64,000 nt of DNA, taken from positions 6,138,001 to 6,202,000 of the forward strand of contig CM106586.1 in NCBI GenBank assembly GCA_048013815.1. Direction: 5' to 3'. The number at the start of each line of letters is the position of its first letter. Position 1 is the stretch's first letter. Positions 37,701 through 49,085 of the stretch are shown here, in pieces. Under the pieces are notes generated by a model that saw only the letters and a program-made list of their open reading frames with translations, was not told the origin of the DNA and did no database searches. Position numbers and translations under genes: made by a program. The stretch is from Setoptus koraiensis (taxonomy: Eukaryota > Arthropoda).

Positions 37701-40700
37701 GTGACTTTGGTCACCAAAGTTTGGTGCCACAATGAGCAGCAACAAGCACACTGAACATTAAGAGCACAATAATGAGTGTTAGACGAGACAATTAATGGCA
37801 TGAGATAATCTTTCACAGTCACCAAACATCATTTGTTCATTTTGTGTCGGTGGCTAGAGTGCGCCACCGACACACACCGAGCAAGCCTATTAAAGTTGCA
37901 TAATAATACAATTGGCTGTCACATAGCGTCACGACGAGTGGCTGTTGTGTGATGGCGCGCACAATGTTGTCGGCACCGGCTATACCGATAATGGTCATAT
38001 GGCAATATATACAACCGTTATATCCGACAGATGCAGATATGTAGGCTAGATGCACCGACAAGATCGCCGACTTGAGATTCTGGAGATTGTGGTCTCGTCA
38101 GTCTGGTTCAAATAATGATATTGTGCTTGATGAAACTCTGGCCGTATCGTTTGCTCGAGTATCGTTTGCTCGAGTATCGTTTGCTCGAAACATCGACTGG
38201 CTGGAATGGTCGAGCAATCATTTGCTCGAAATGGTGGCCACGATTCCATGAGACTGGCCCACTGGCCATGCGAAGCAAGCAACCGACAAACCAAAAAAGC
38301 AAAGGGCAACCAATCAACTGGGCAACCGATGAATAAGAATGAATAAGATGATATGATAAAATTATACGCCACACACAAATTTTTTTTTGCCTTGCACGAA
38401 ATATATCGGTGTTTGAGCAGGCGATGTCTCGAGCGAACGAGCCCGCGACAGAAACTTGTCGAGCCAGCAAGAGTTGCCGTTGATGCCACTCGAGGGGCGC
38501 CCGGCGAGCGGCGTGTGCAACAAAACAATTAGTGGCGCACAAGCAAGCGGACTCTAGCGGACAATTTCGCCAGCAGCCAGCCATCTTGAGGAGGGTTGAG
38601 GCCCCGGCGGCAGCGGTGTATCTAGTTGTACAATAAATCCGTCTGCGCACACAAATACAGCCGCGGACATGGTTGTGGATGTAGCGGCAGCGACACATGG
38701 GACAACATGGCAAACATTGGATGATCTGAGATGATTAGTTGACCTGGCCTCATGTTGGCCAGCGCCAGTTAAGTAGTCGGCTGGAGAGGCCCTGTGCCCT
38801 GTGCCTTGTGCCATTTGCATGCACCACTCACAACAGCGACTCGAACGCCCCGCACAGCCGCACAGCAAAAGAGAGGGGCCCTTAATGTCTAAATTAAGTG
38901 GCAAATCGCGCGACAAGTGCCTCCGCAGCGCCCACCGCACCGCCAACGAGCGCGCCGGCAGAACAATGAAAACAATGACAACAGCAGCGGCAGCAGCGGC
39001 AACAACAGCGGCAACAACAGCAACAATGACAACGGACAAGGCGGAATTAGCCGAATGACACAAGTGGCCCTGAGATTGCGAGAGCGCACAGAAAAAACAA
39101 ACAAGCGCACAATCATCGATCTAGTTCCATTAACTGGCCACTGGGCGACTAGCGCCGGCAGCGCCCCAGATGTAACCATAAATACATATATACATACGTA
39201 TATATGCGCGTACATACACGTGCATATATACGTATGCGCAATAATTAGCTCGCTCGCCACAGACCAGTGACCGGAGCGGGCGCGAGCGGCCGGCTCGCTC
39301 GACGGGTCGGCGTCAGTGTCCGCCGTCCGCCGTCCGCCGCCCGCCAGTATCTGGCGTGATCCAGTGACGGGTGCGGAGGCGCGCAGCACCGACGGCAATC
39401 AATTTGGCGATCACTTTCTGGCTTGCGGCTACAGCCAGCGACACCGCAACCGCCGCAAATCTGTCGCTATGTCGCCAGTGTCGGCTGGCCGTGCCAGTGT
39501 GAGCTGCTCGCCAGTCGCTATGCTCGCAGCCGATACATGCCGTATAGGGTGCATGCATGGCAGCGTATATGGCGGCGTGTGCGGTGCGACGGCACCTAGC
39601 GACTTTCGCGAGTCGCGACTCGCGACTTTGACAAAGCTCACAGCGACCCTACGCAAGGCGCGCTCGCTACACCTACCGCCAAGCGACACAGCGCTGTCGC
39701 TGGCCTCAGATATAATGATCTTGGCGTGCCAATATTCGACATTATTATTCGCCGCTGCGCCACACCGTCAAGGGGGCGCCACCGACAGAACAAAACGACG
39801 CCACATTTGTCTGGCGCGTCGCGCACAACACATAGCACAACACATGGCACAACACATAGCAGTACAGCCAAAGCAGGGCGTGATTGATCGCGCACAGGTG
39901 ACAGTGTCCGTTTGTCGTGTTCAGCTAGTTTGCACCGGCGTTGGCCAGTTGCCAATTGACCGGTGTGGCCAAAATGCGGTGCTCATACACGGCAGCTCAT
40001 GCACGGGCTGACAGCAGTGCGGCACTTTGGACGACAGAGTGCGCCCCGTCCGTCATAGCCAGCCTAACAAGTTGTGAGCAGAGTGACTTGCACGGAATTG
40101 TTGCTGCAAACCGGAAACCGGAGCGCAAAACGGACACGGCCGCCGCGGGCCGCTCCATTGCGGCCATTAAAAGTTTTGTCAGTTGTGATGCGCAATGTGC
40201 GTGATGCGACCGCCAACGGGACGTGCAATACATTCAACATTGTGACGCAGCTCTCAAGCTCGTGCCACTCTCAAGCTCGTGCCACTCTCAACTGGTCGGC
40301 ACAATCGGCGCCATCCGTGCACAGCGCGTGCACAATTGGTGTGCGTTGTCGCGCTCACGCGAGCCAACGAGCAAAACAGGCGCAGCTTGCAACTGGTCAC
40401 ATAGCGACACTGAACACACGCAATTGATATATTGAATTTGGGGCCGCCGGCAAGTATGCGCGGCCCGGGCATGTAACCGGGCGCGCTGTCTTGTCCAGAT
40501 GGGATCATTGTGAGACAGTTGTCGTTGTCGTTGTTTTATTATTATGCTTGCGTGGCCCCAGCGGTCATATCGTACGCGTCGGTGTCTTGCTACCCGCGCC
40601 CGTGCCTGTCTATTCATGTGTGAATATGTCAGCCATGTCTGTGGCATCTCACATATACAAATCATGCAAATCATACCAATGGCTATTATTGGTGTGTGTG

Positions 40701-43073
40701 TGTGCGCGCGTGCACGACTCGTGCACATGTCAGCCCCATGGACATGTCGCCGTTGGTCAGACACAAATCTCGCAGCGACAACAACAACGACATGCGAATG
40801 AATATTTCACCTAAGGTTACGTAATGATATTATTACATTATTGTACATTATTGTATATTTGGCCGGTTGCACGTGCATTTTGCACAGCGCACAGTACATG
40901 TAACTTACATGATACGTAAGTGATACGCGCGCACCGTCTGTGATATTTGTCATACGCGCGCTATTGGCTGCACGAGTGGTGCGATATGGCGTTGGTTGGT
41001 GTACGCTCTTGGCGCTTGCCAGCTCGCGCTTTAATTGGCTGCAAACGAGTTAGAAATTTATTGCAACGAGATGTCACGGTCACACACATCATACAGTTAT
41101 TACACAGTTATAAGTAGCAGCCACGCCCGACGTTGCCACGAGCTTGACATTTGCGTCTCGCCAGGGGATCTGTCGCTTGCTGGTTGCGTGTTTGTTGTTG
41201 CTCGTGCGAGCGCGTGTCAGCCATGTGTGGCGCCAGCGATAGCCGCGCCATGTAAACACAAGCCTGAGACAGTTGCAATTAGTTGCTGTTGGCCGGCCGG
41301 CCGCCGCTTTGTTTGTTGGCCGCAAACAAACCGGCCCGGCCCGGCCCGGCCGCACCGCAAACTCGACTGCAAACTTGTGTCGAGTGTTGAAAATCTATTT
41401 CCATGCGTCAAATGTTGGTGCTGTCGTTGTCGTCTTTGTTGTCGTTGTTGTCGTTGTTGTTTTTGTTGCTGTTGCTGTCGTTGCTGTCGTTGCTGTCGTT
41501 GCTGTCGTTGCTGTCGTTGCTGTCGTTGCTGTCGTTGCTGTCGTTGCTGTCGTTGCTGTCGTTGGTGGCGTCGCTGTGGCCGTCAAGAGTCGTGACGAAA
41601 CAATATCATTGGTGTGTTGTTCTGTTTTGAAAAACACGATCACTGGCAAGATGCTAAATCGCGCACTAAATCACTTGTCTGTCGCACTGTCTGGCTCGTC
41701 TGTGCACAGCGGCGACAAGTTGGCGCGGCACAAAAACAAACAAGCTCAATATATTAATGATTAATGGTCAGATAAATTAAATCTCTCCACTGCCGGCCAC
41801 ACCACTCGTTGGGGCCGGCTCACAACAATGACGCCCGCCAGCGATAACGGTTTTGTAGGCAACGGTGCTAACAGTGGCCCAGTGGACAAGCCCGCCAAAC
41901 AGCTCACTCTCACATGATAGTTTGTCGCTGCAAAACAAAACTATAATAGAAAGCAAAAGAATAGAAGAGAAAAGAAGAAAAATTGTCCTCATATTTCTGG
42001 CGATTTGTCTGGCACCCAAATGAAGCAATATGCTGCCTAGCGATGTTTGCTCACTCTCTGTCATCTCTCGCTGCATTGTAGCGACTGCGGGCCCACTTTG
42101 CAGCGCCATCGACGGTCGCCAGTTGCCAGTCTAATGGCCGCTGCTAGCAAGCAAACTGTTACGAGATAATCGTAACTTTTTTCGCCAGCGCCCCCAAAAG
42201 GGAACCGAAGCGTCGAAACCAAAAAACAATGCTGCCGCAATGGCGCTCGATGGGGGCGGGGGCCACTTGTAATCTCTTGTTGGCAATTTTTATCGACCGC
42301 ACTCTCAAGTGAGTGGGCGACGGACGATTTGAGATGGCGACGACACACACAATGGAGGGCGCAAAACAAGCTCGCGGGCCCACAACTCGTCGGTAGCTCG
42401 CTTGTTGTGTGACTTGTTGTTTGACGGCGATATGAATATTGATTTGAGGGCAATGAGAAACAAAAGGTGCGCAAAAAGGGCGCAAAGCGAATGGTTTTCG
42501 CAAGTGGATCGCATGAATTATTATATTATTATATTTCTGAAACAACAATAGCTCGCACAGAGATAATTCTCGGAAATTCATGCGCGCCGAAGGCGCTCGC
42601 TTCGCATTGAACGCCTTGCACATTGAACACTTGGCATAACGAGTTTATTTTTGGGCTAAATTTAGCTAAATATCCCCAAAATGAGGCATTTCGCAGCCAA
42701 AAAGAATGACGCTTGCCGGTGCCCAGACCAAAGCGTCAGTGTGAACACGGGAGACAAAAGACAGCGGAACACTCATGCAAACGAGAGCGCTTGTCGCAAG
42801 GGAGCCCGAGTGGCCCCAAACTCACGCAAGAGCCTCCAACGAAACGATGCAAATAATAATTGAATTGGCCACTGGCCAGGTTAGCTGGCCAGTGGTCAGC
42901 TGGTGGCGAGTATGAGCAACGAGGATAACGAGTGACAGGCCATAATAATCAATGATGAATTGGAATTTGCAGCAAGTTGCAAACTGGTGTCGTTAGGTGG
43001 TCGCACGTCGACTTACAAGTTGAACTCTAACAGTTAGAGCGAGCAACAGTGACCGAGTAACAACAGCGCCTTG

Positions 43074-43121
<48 letters not shown>

Positions 43122-43973
43122 GGAAAAGGGTTGCAGCGTCGACAAACACAAACACAAGCCATGTTGTTGGTTTATTTATGCAAATATAATCATTTGCGCA
43201 ACGCCGGCCCCGGATTGCACTGAACGCGCGCGCACACAACTGCATGGAAAGCAATTTATTAATGAGTGGTGAGTGTCCACTCACTTGTGCTTGCCGGACT
43301 GGTCGCCTCATCCGGATTAAGCCATCACGCGAAATCAGGCGACAAGAAACGAGACGAGGCCAGATTAGACGAGATGAGTCGAGCCCAGATATAAATAGAG
43401 CAACTCAACACTTTTGAGATGGCGCGCCCCTTCCGGTTTGTGATGCAGCGTCCAGCAGAGTGGCCCAAAGTGCAAAGCGGGTGCAATGGACGCATCGGCG
43501 TCATCATTGGGCAGCGTCATTATCATACAAATATAGCACAATACCCATGGTGCATGGGCCATTGGCCGATGGGCCACGGGTATTACGGCGGTATCGCGCG
43601 TTGGTGTGCGTCATCTTATTGAGGCCTAACGAGGCCACTGCTATTTATTGGCGCCGGTCGAGACAACAACAATAAATCAGCGCCACAATCTGGCTGCCCG
43701 CTTGGCGACAATCGTCGATCGTCAGCTGACAACTGTCAACTGTCAAATGTCAACTGACCAATGTCAACACAACGGCTGGTTGTGTTGACACGAGCGTAGG
43801 TTGTCTGACCAAAGGTTTAGGTGTTGTTTAGTGAGCCGGTTGCACTTACCGTCTTTGTCGTAGTTGTTCCAAACATCCATGAACTGGTGCGAGTTGAGGT
43901 TCTTGAGCACCCTGGTGTCCTTGTCGCGGAACTTGCTCATAAAGTTGGCCTCTACTTTGTGTGCGCCCTCCAT
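14453..43973 (-). CDS. Cbp53E: Calbindin-32: six-EF-hand calcium-binding protein
   Basis: Nine coding exons on the minus strand: 43973-43850, 21483-21398, 20741-20652, 18159-18089, 16461-16446, 15457-15401, 15247-15065, 14951-14895, 14683-14453. They total 915 nt (304 residues), all with GT..AG borders and consistent phases. Six canonical EF-hand loops appear in order: [12 protein letters not shown] (split by intron 1), [48 protein letters not shown] (split by intron 8) and [12 protein letters not shown]. Linkers such as [20 protein letters not shown] and [13 protein letters not shown] match fly calbindin-32 closely. It is a cytosolic Ca2+ buffer or sensor, in insects expressed in neurons and muscle. 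Residue 1 is the ATG at 43971-43973 in GCAATGG. Alternative first exons are not excluded. The gene is 29.5 kb long, against 1-3 kb for its neighbours. Confidence 0.95.
15458..16445 (-). other. Cbp53E: Intron 5 of calbindin-32
   Basis: 988 nt, phase 0, AAG|GTAAGT to GTTGCTAG. It contains the 10-bp tandem repeat at 15871-15940. Confidence 0.85.
15871..15940. repeat. 10-bp tandem repeat (AGTTGGTTCC)
   Basis: About seven units of AGTTGGTTCC, with the outer ones slightly diverged, in a calbindin intron. Confidence 0.9.
16446..16461 (-). CDS. Cbp53E: 16-nt microexon of calbindin-32
   Basis: The exon is T-GTG-GAA-TTT-ATG-AAG, flanked by GACAATAG on its 5' side and GTAAGTCAG on its 3' side. It joins exon 4 (ending in AG) to exon 6 (IWTNYDRD), producing LESSVEFMKIW across the junctions. 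That is the conserved linker before EF-hand 3 in fly calbindin-32 as I recall it. Skipping it would shift the frame. Confidence 0.88.
16462..18088 (-). other. Cbp53E: Intron 4 of calbindin-32
   Basis: 1.6 kb, phase 2, TCAAG|GTAAGT to GACAATAG. It includes the perfect hairpin at 17361-17399. No coding exon is seen. Confidence 0.85.
17361..17399. repeat. Perfect 18-bp inverted repeat, 3-nt loop
   Basis: Arm 17361-17378 is the exact reverse complement of 17382-17399, with loop AGG. It lies in calbindin intron 4. Confidence 0.95.
19756..19800. repeat. (GTT)n microsatellite
   Basis: About 15 pure trinucleotide units in calbindin intron 3. A shorter (GTT)n lies near 22738-22766. Confidence 0.9.
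20409..20496. repeat. 15-bp minisatellite
   Basis: About six copies of the unit CGGCGACGGAATACC with A/G and T/C variation. The multiple of three keeps several frames open, which explains the artificial repeat ORFs here. Confidence 0.9.
20742..21397 (-). other. Cbp53E: Intron 2 of calbindin-32
   Basis: 656 nt, phase 0, GAC|GTAAGT to CTCTGCAG. The sequence is GC-rich with no visible feature. Confidence 0.85.
22162..22212. repeat. Perfect 22-bp inverted repeat, 7-nt loop
   Basis: Arm 22162-22183 is the exact reverse complement of 22191-22212, with loop GGATTGT. It lies in calbindin intron 1. Confidence 0.95.
25160..25516. repeat. Pair of 49-bp direct repeats 308 bp apart
   Basis: 25160-25208 and 25468-25516 match at about 44 of 49 positions, sharing the core TTATTTTAAGATAATTTATT. 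The flanking sequence does not match apart from a GAACCAAT-like stretch, so this is not a simple tandem duplication. Confidence 0.85.
28345..28410. repeat. 14-bp tandem repeat (CTGTCAACTATCAG)
   Basis: About four to five copies of the unit in calbindin intron 1. Other short arrays nearby are a 16-bp one near 28603-28636 and a 13-bp one near 28849-28905. Confidence 0.85.
29814..29847. repeat. 34-nt perfect palindrome, no spacer
   Basis: 29814-29830 is the exact reverse complement of 29831-29847, and the centre is GGGGCCCC. Confidence 0.95.
31663..31719. repeat. (AC)n-(GC)n compound microsatellite
   Basis: About 44 nt of alternating AC are followed by about 13 nt of alternating GC. Alternating purine-pyrimidine sequence of this kind can adopt Z-DNA. 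Confidence 0.9.
32464..32506. repeat. 12-bp tandem repeat (GCAATGGGCAC)
   Basis: Three to four copies of a GGGCACGCAAT-type unit in a GC-rich part of intron 1. Confidence 0.8.
33649..33672. repeat. 24-nt perfect palindrome
   Basis: 33649-33660 is the exact reverse complement of 33661-33672, centred on CATATG, without a spacer. Confidence 0.95.
41471..41564. repeat. 9-bp tandem repeat (GTTGCTGTC)
   Basis: About ten near-perfect copies. It is open in several frames and yields poly-(CCR) or poly-(VVA) pseudo-ORFs. Confidence 0.9.
43075..43120. repeat. (CA)n microsatellite
   Basis: About 23 pure CA units in calbindin intron 1, less than 1 kb from the first coding exon. Confidence 0.9.
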
Positions 43974-46966
43974 TGCGGCTGAGATATAATTGGCTCGCTA
44001 ATGCTGTTGCTATTTGCAAATTGATATTAGTATTATTATCGATATTATACTTTCGCTTATTCTCTTGGTTATATATTGGCTAAATTGGCTGGCTTGTCCC
44101 GCGTGCAAACTTGTCGCTGCTGTGAGGGGCTCGTGAGGCGCCAGCACCAATAGTGACCACTAACGAACGGCCCAATGCAAACAATAACAGACAACAACTA
44201 CCTCTACCGACTATTCTATAACTACAACTACTAACACTATCACTAATGATGATGATATATAAGCTGCGATTTAAAATTTCCTCCAACTAGCTAATGGTTA
44301 TCGGTGCTGTCAGTGTCGCTGTTGCTGCTGTTGTTGTTGCTGGTGTCGTTGTTTGTGTTGTCGTTGTTGTTGTTAGTCGAAATGTCGCTGATGTTATCGG
44401 TGTGAATGCAAGACAAAAGTGTAACACTTGTGATTTATTCGCAGCTTTTGTGCGTGCGTGTGTGTGTATTGTATACAATGTTGTCACGTTGCGCGATTTG
44501 CAAAGTGTGATTTGCGAAATGTCTCGTTCAATTGAAAACTTGCACTAAACAAATACTACTGCTTGTCTGGATAATTTATATCATCACGTTTGTCGTCGTG
44601 CCGCTTCAAACTGCAACAACCAACTGGAAAGAAACTTCACGTTACAGTCAAGTCAACTTGGCGACTGGCTCATCTAACGGCTCCGACAACAATGCCAGCA
44701 ACAGCCACAAACAAGACAACTCGTCCTGTCGTCTTGCTCCAATCAACATCAAACAACACACATTACGCAACGTGACAACCTTACACTTGCCCACCGGACA
44801 TGCGTCGACTCAACAATGCACCAGTGCGCATGTATATTCACGTATAATATATTAAGTGAGCCGGCACATCGAGCTCGATGCGACACAGCGAGAGAGAGAG
44901 AGAGAGAGAGAGGATTGGGTGAGCGAAAGTCGCTAGGCGCTCGCCCGATCGCCGGCGCTGAGCCCGCTGGGCACGCGCCACGCGCAGTTTAGTGTGATGG
45001 CACGCGCTCACAATTGCAGTCAGTTCAAGCGTGGCCGCGTGTATTATGACAACCACAACTCGCTTGCTGGTGGTGCACGCAGCCCAACAAACAGCCTAAG
45101 AGATTTGGCCCCATATCGCGCTAATCATAACGGTGTCATGATTACATTTTGGCGCCATATCTCGCCCTCTACATCACAGGCTCTAATCACGGCACAAACT
45201 CACCGCAGAGTGGACACTATCGGCAAGCTCTCAGTTGGCCAGTTGATAGCGAGAGACTGTAATTACAATTAGACTCGCCACCAGCCAATCGACCATACAC
45301 AATATACCATACAGACAGGCACTGGCCAATAAGCTATGGCCAATAATAATGACGACAATAATCTAATCACCCAGTCTTACGCATTGTGACTCGAGCTACT
45401 GATTGCCTATTATTTTGCCGATTATTATTATTTTTGGCCTGCTGAACAAAGGTGCCCAACGCGCCAGCCACTTACGCAACAGCAAGCTCGACGCAAAAGA
45501 CGCCTCAAATTATCTCATACTGTTCATGTTGAATGAACAGTAAAGTGAGTCAGTGCCGGTGAATTGTCGTGTCGGCTGTCAGCATCCGAACAGTGCAACA
45601 CCAACTCGCCAACCTATTGGCAGGCTATAATTTCTTGCTACAGTCTACTCGTTGGTGGCCAAGTCAACACTAATTGAACTGGCCTCGGGCCACAAATTCG
45701 AGCTGCGCCCCGCACCTTCCGGAAACTATCGTGGCTCATAGCGCCCATTGTGGCGTAAAGAGTTGGCCAATGAATAATTTGATTATATAACTGATTTCAT
45801 TATATGCTGAATAGTAATGAATCTGAGATTACATTATTCTTATATTATGATAATAAGTGTCTGACAAATTCAATCGGCTTTTCGCAATCTCTCCCTTTTA
45901 TCTGTCCGTTGTGTTGTGCTGCAATGTCAGGGCGCAATAAATTTGCGACCATTAGTCAAGCACTAGCTCCGTGATAATGATCGTGGATAATAATGTATGC
46001 AAGCAGATTTTAGTAAAGTTCAAAGTCACTAAAAACAACAGCCCATCGTGAAAAGGAGCCAAAAGGAATAGCAATGAACGCGCTAGACAATAGGAGAGTT
46101 TGTGCACATACGGAAATGATAATGGCCACCATTAATATTTATCAATGTTGTATCACAATCAGACACTTGTTGATTGTTGTTTGTGTTTGCCAACTCGCTT
46201 TGCTTGTTAGCACTAACAGCATTAGTATAAATCTCTTCTGCTGTCTAAATCTATTATATTTAGTTTGCCATTGTATGGTGTGTTTGTGTTCAATGATTAG
46301 ACAGACAGAAAGAAAGATTCGCAGCCAGAAAAGGTCGCCTCAAATAGATGTGGATACCTGCATACTGGTGGTGCCATATTAGATTATTAAGCTATCATTA
46401 GCTCTGGCAAGCTTGTCCGCTGTTGATGTCACATAATGGTGATAATTTTACCTGAGAGTCTCTGTGTAAGTGTCTATGGGATCGATACAACCATCCATAT
46501 GGTTAAGCGATAAACTCGCTCATTGATTGCATACTCGCGTATGAGCATGTCAGAAACGGCAACAACAACAACAACAACAACAACGACACTAGATACAGAC
46601 AATGAGACTCATTGGATGAGTCTATCAAGAGCCAGCTAAATAAAACAACAACAACAACAACAAATGCAACCTGTACGATGTGTATCACAATGTGACCTGT
46701 CTGACGAGCAGCAATGAATTATGCGACAACAGCTTTTAGTCGAATTGTTGTCAGAGTTATTTATATAGTGGCGTTACTATGAACGTTACAGATAAAAAAG
46801 GAATTAGTTCTTATCAAGTCACACTGTAATATAGTCAATATTGTCCGAGAGAGCATGAGTACATACACATTTGGTATTAAATAGTTAGTCATTCAACAAT
46901 CAGATATTACTGATTATTATATATACAGGTGAATATACAAGTGCACTGTGTAGTGTCTAGGCAACA
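43974..46966. promoter_or_regulatory. Divergent upstream region between calbindin-32 and the MCTP-like gene
   Basis: These 3 kb separate two start codons that face away from each other, so they should hold both promoters and any 5'UTR exons. I see a (GT)-rich coding-like stretch near 44300, a (GA)n run near 44891-44909 and (AAC)n near 46560-46585. No protein family is recognisable in the open frames. In particular, no missing C2 domains for the downstream gene are visible. Confidence 0.5.
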
Positions 46967-48469
46967 ATGTTAGAACAAGCTAATCAAGATTCATCGTCAT
47001 CGTCCGCGTCGTTGCTGTTATCGTCCACTAAATCATCTTTGTCATTAGCTAAATCTTCCAAGGGTTGGCTTCAAAAATTCAAATCTTTTGATTTAAATGA
47101 CGTGGGACAATTGAAAGTGATTGTTTATGCCGCCGAGGGTCTAGCCGCTGCAGATCTGAATGGCAAAAGTGATCCTTTTGCTGTTATAAAACTAATCAAT
47201 AGTGAACGCCAGACAAGCACACAATACAAAAATTTAAACCCAGAATGGAATGAAACTTTCACATTTGATATCACAGACATAAATGCCATATTAGATATAC
47301 TCGTTTGGGACGAAGACAGGCATGGCGCCGATTTTCTCGGTCGAGTCTCTATTCCCTTGCTGAAAGTGGTGGAGGGCAGGAAGCTTTGGTATCAATTGAA
47401 GGATAAAAAGTTACAAAACAATGCCAAAGGAAGGATCCTATTGGAAATATCCACGCAATGGTCAATAGTCAAGGCCGCAGTGCGTACCTTTAATCCAAAG
47501 GAGCCCATTAGGAATATACCCGATCCAACTTTCAAGAGGTCACTACTTGTGTCTAATTTCAACAGATTGAAATGGCAAATATTGAAATTGATAGACATGT
47601 GGCGCTATGTACAAAGCTGTTTCTCATGGGAGTCCAAGATACGCAGCTCTATGGCATTTGTCATTTTTATCTCCGTCACCTATTTCTTCGAGATTTGGAT
47701 GACACCGTTAGCCATACTGATGTTATATATATTCAATTATATCCTGTGCAGAAATAACGCCATAGAGGATGACCACCAGACCTTCATAATACCATGCGAT
47801 GAAGATTCCTCGTTCGAGGATCTTAACCAACAGCAGCAACAGATGTTACAGTCCCATCATAAATGGTGCCCATCAAACAATAATAATAATAGCCACAATA
47901 ATAATAACAATGTTTACTCTATGCCAAACTCAAATAACAACAATGGCTCAGCCGCAGGCTTGCAACAACAAAATGACCAACAACAAAACGATAACAGGTC
48001 AATTCTTGAGAAGATACAGGCAGTACAGGACGTAGTGATATTAGTTCAAGACATTATTGGTGAGCTAGCCTCATACGGAGAACGATTGGTCAATTCTTTC
48101 AGATTCCGTGTGCCATTCCTCAGTCATCTGATGATGTTTTGTTTGTTGTTAGCCACAATTCTGCTATACTGTGTACCATTGCGCCTCATTGTGATGCTGT
48201 GGGGCATTAATAAGTTCACTAAGAAATTGAGGAATCCATACGCCATTGATAACAATGAATTGATAGACTATTTATCGCGAGTTCCCGATAATGTACATTT
48301 GAGGAAATATCACAACGAAATCTCTGAGACCATAACTAAATCAAGCATAACCAGTAGTAGTGGTGGTAGTTGTATCCTCAGTAGCAAAACAAACAGATTA
48401 GTAAATGTCTGCGATAAAAACTTGCTATTCAGGCTAGAATGTTTCCACAACAGAAACAAAAATAAATGA
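46967..48469 (+). CDS. MCTP-like protein: single C2 domain plus two C-terminal membrane segments
   Basis: This intronless frame encodes 500 residues. Residues about 48-162 form one C2 domain with Ca2+-ligand positions Asp63, Asp69, Asp115 and Asp117 (LAAADLNGKSDPF, YKNLNPEWNETFTF, VWDEDRHGADFLG). This is followed by the MCTP-specific C-terminal region: a hydrophobic hairpin at about 225-265, a low-complexity N/Q linker at about 285-340, then AVQDVVILVQDIIGELASYG, a second hydrophobic region at about 383-410, and LWGINKFTKKLRNPYAIDNN. MCTPs normally carry three C2 domains and anchor to ER membranes, where they act in synaptic homeostasis and membrane contact. This copy has only the last C2, and its N-terminus is a Ser-rich stretch. 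It may be a reduced paralogue or a retrocopy, or have unseen upstream exons. The frame is undamaged. Confidence 0.88.
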   Translation: MLEQANQDSSSSSASLLLSSTKSSLSLAKSSKGWLQKFKSFDLNDVGQLKVIVYAAEGLAAADLNGKSDPFAVIKLINSERQTSTQYKNLNPEWNETFTFDITDINAILDILVWDEDRHGADFLGRVSIPLLKVVEGRKLWYQLKDKKLQNNAKGRILLEISTQWSIVKAAVRTFNPKEPIRNIPDPTFKRSLLVSNFNRLKWQILKLIDMWRYVQSCFSWESKIRSSMAFVIFISVTYFFEIWMTPLAILMLYIFNYILCRNNAIEDDHQTFIIPCDEDSSFEDLNQQQQQMLQSHHKWCPSNNNNNSHNNNNNVYSMPNSNNNNGSAAGLQQQNDQQQNDNRSILEKIQAVQDVVILVQDIIGELASYGERLVNSFRFRVPFLSHLMMFCLLLATILLYCVPLRLIVMLWGINKFTKKLRNPYAIDNNELIDYLSRVPDNVHLRKYHNEISETITKSSITSSSGGSCILSSKTNRLVNVCDKNLLFRLECFHNRNKNK

Positions 48470-48791
48470 TGAATTTTAACTTGATTCCAAGGGCCCCAAG
48501 CCAACAAATGTACAATTATATATAGACACGCTGAAACACAATTAATTGGCTCGGTTATCTGTCTAATTGATTTGACTAGCTCTAGAAATGATAATTATTA
48601 TTACTGTCAAGGCAACTTGTGGACAACACTCTCTAATGCGATTTTTATCATTTGAATTTTAGCGCCAGTGCGTGTTTCGCACACGCTCCTTCAACCAGTC
48701 GGCACCTCGGATATTTTAGTTGACTGTTATCGAAATAAGAACATTATTTCCCTCTGTTCCGAGATTTATTATTACTATTACCATAACCAGG
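48470..48791. other. Non-coding spacer before TIM10
   Basis: About 320 nt with AT-rich sequence. It must include the 3' end of the MCTP-like transcript and the TIM10 promoter. No other element is identified. Confidence 0.5.
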
Positions 48792-49085
48792 ATGGCCAGT
48801 CAAACCACCCCCAAAGGCATGGGCCTACCACAGCCACCTGGCAAAGATATGGCCACATTGATGGCGGAAATCGAGATAGAGATGATGTCGGACATGTACA
48901 ATAAAATTACCGCAACTTGCCATAAAAAATGTATTAGCAGTAAATATAGGGAACCGGACTTAAGTAAGGGTGAATCGATCTGTTTGGATCGTTGTGTGGC
49001 CAAATGGACAGAAATACATGAGAAAATCGGTCACAAACTTGTGGCAGCCACCACTGAACAGAATAATCAACAAATCCCCACGTGA
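48792..49085 (+). CDS. Tim10: Mitochondrial intermembrane-space chaperone Tim10
   Basis: This single exon encodes 97 residues. The start is the ATG at 48792 in CAGGATGG. The in-frame codons upstream are open but do not resemble the family. The small-TIM twin CX3C motif is clear: CHKKC and CLDRC, separated by about 16 residues, with ELSKGES-like [13 protein letters not shown] and [12 protein letters not shown] typical of Tim10 (rather than Tim9, Tim8 or Tim13). The upstream helix is [16 protein letters not shown]. Tim10 forms a hexamer with Tim9 and carries hydrophobic carrier proteins across the intermembrane space. The four cysteines form two intramolecular disulfides. AATAAA lies at 49105-49110. 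The gene converges with RPL36. Confidence 0.96.
   Translation: MASQTTPKGMGLPQPPGKDMATLMAEIEIEMMSDMYNKITATCHKKCISSKYREPDLSKGESICLDRCVAKWTEIHEKIGHKLVAATTEQNNQQIPT

Larger units (their letters stand above)
21484..43849 (-). other. Cbp53E: Intron 1 of calbindin-32 (22.4 kb)
   Basis: The intron is bounded by GACG|GTAAGT and ACTGCAG|GCAAC and splits the first EF-hand loop (phase 1). I see no gene nested in it on either strand: the open frames are short, repeat-derived or lack any family signature, and no transposase or reverse transcriptase is present. It contains many microsatellites and short tandem repeats, several perfect palindromes, and nine exact GGGGCCCC octamers between 23.4 and 37.7 kb. 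It is locally GC-rich compared with the housekeeping block. Enhancers or non-coding RNAs may lie here but cannot be called from sequence alone. Confidence 0.85.

Noticed and set aside
41035-41764. Long overlapping frames rich in Cys-Arg, Val-Ala or Leu-Ser repeats
   Set aside because: They are three readings of one 9-bp tandem repeat and end just outside it, so they are not a protein family.
15458-43849. Search for transposase, reverse transcriptase or viral-like genes within the long introns
   Set aside because: No frame shows such motifs. The repeats are short tandem or palindromic only.
46074-46382. 102-codon hydrophobic, cysteine-rich frame before the MCTP-like gene
   Set aside because: Hydrophobicity comes from AT-rich codons. 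There is no C2-like sequence and no join to the downstream gene.
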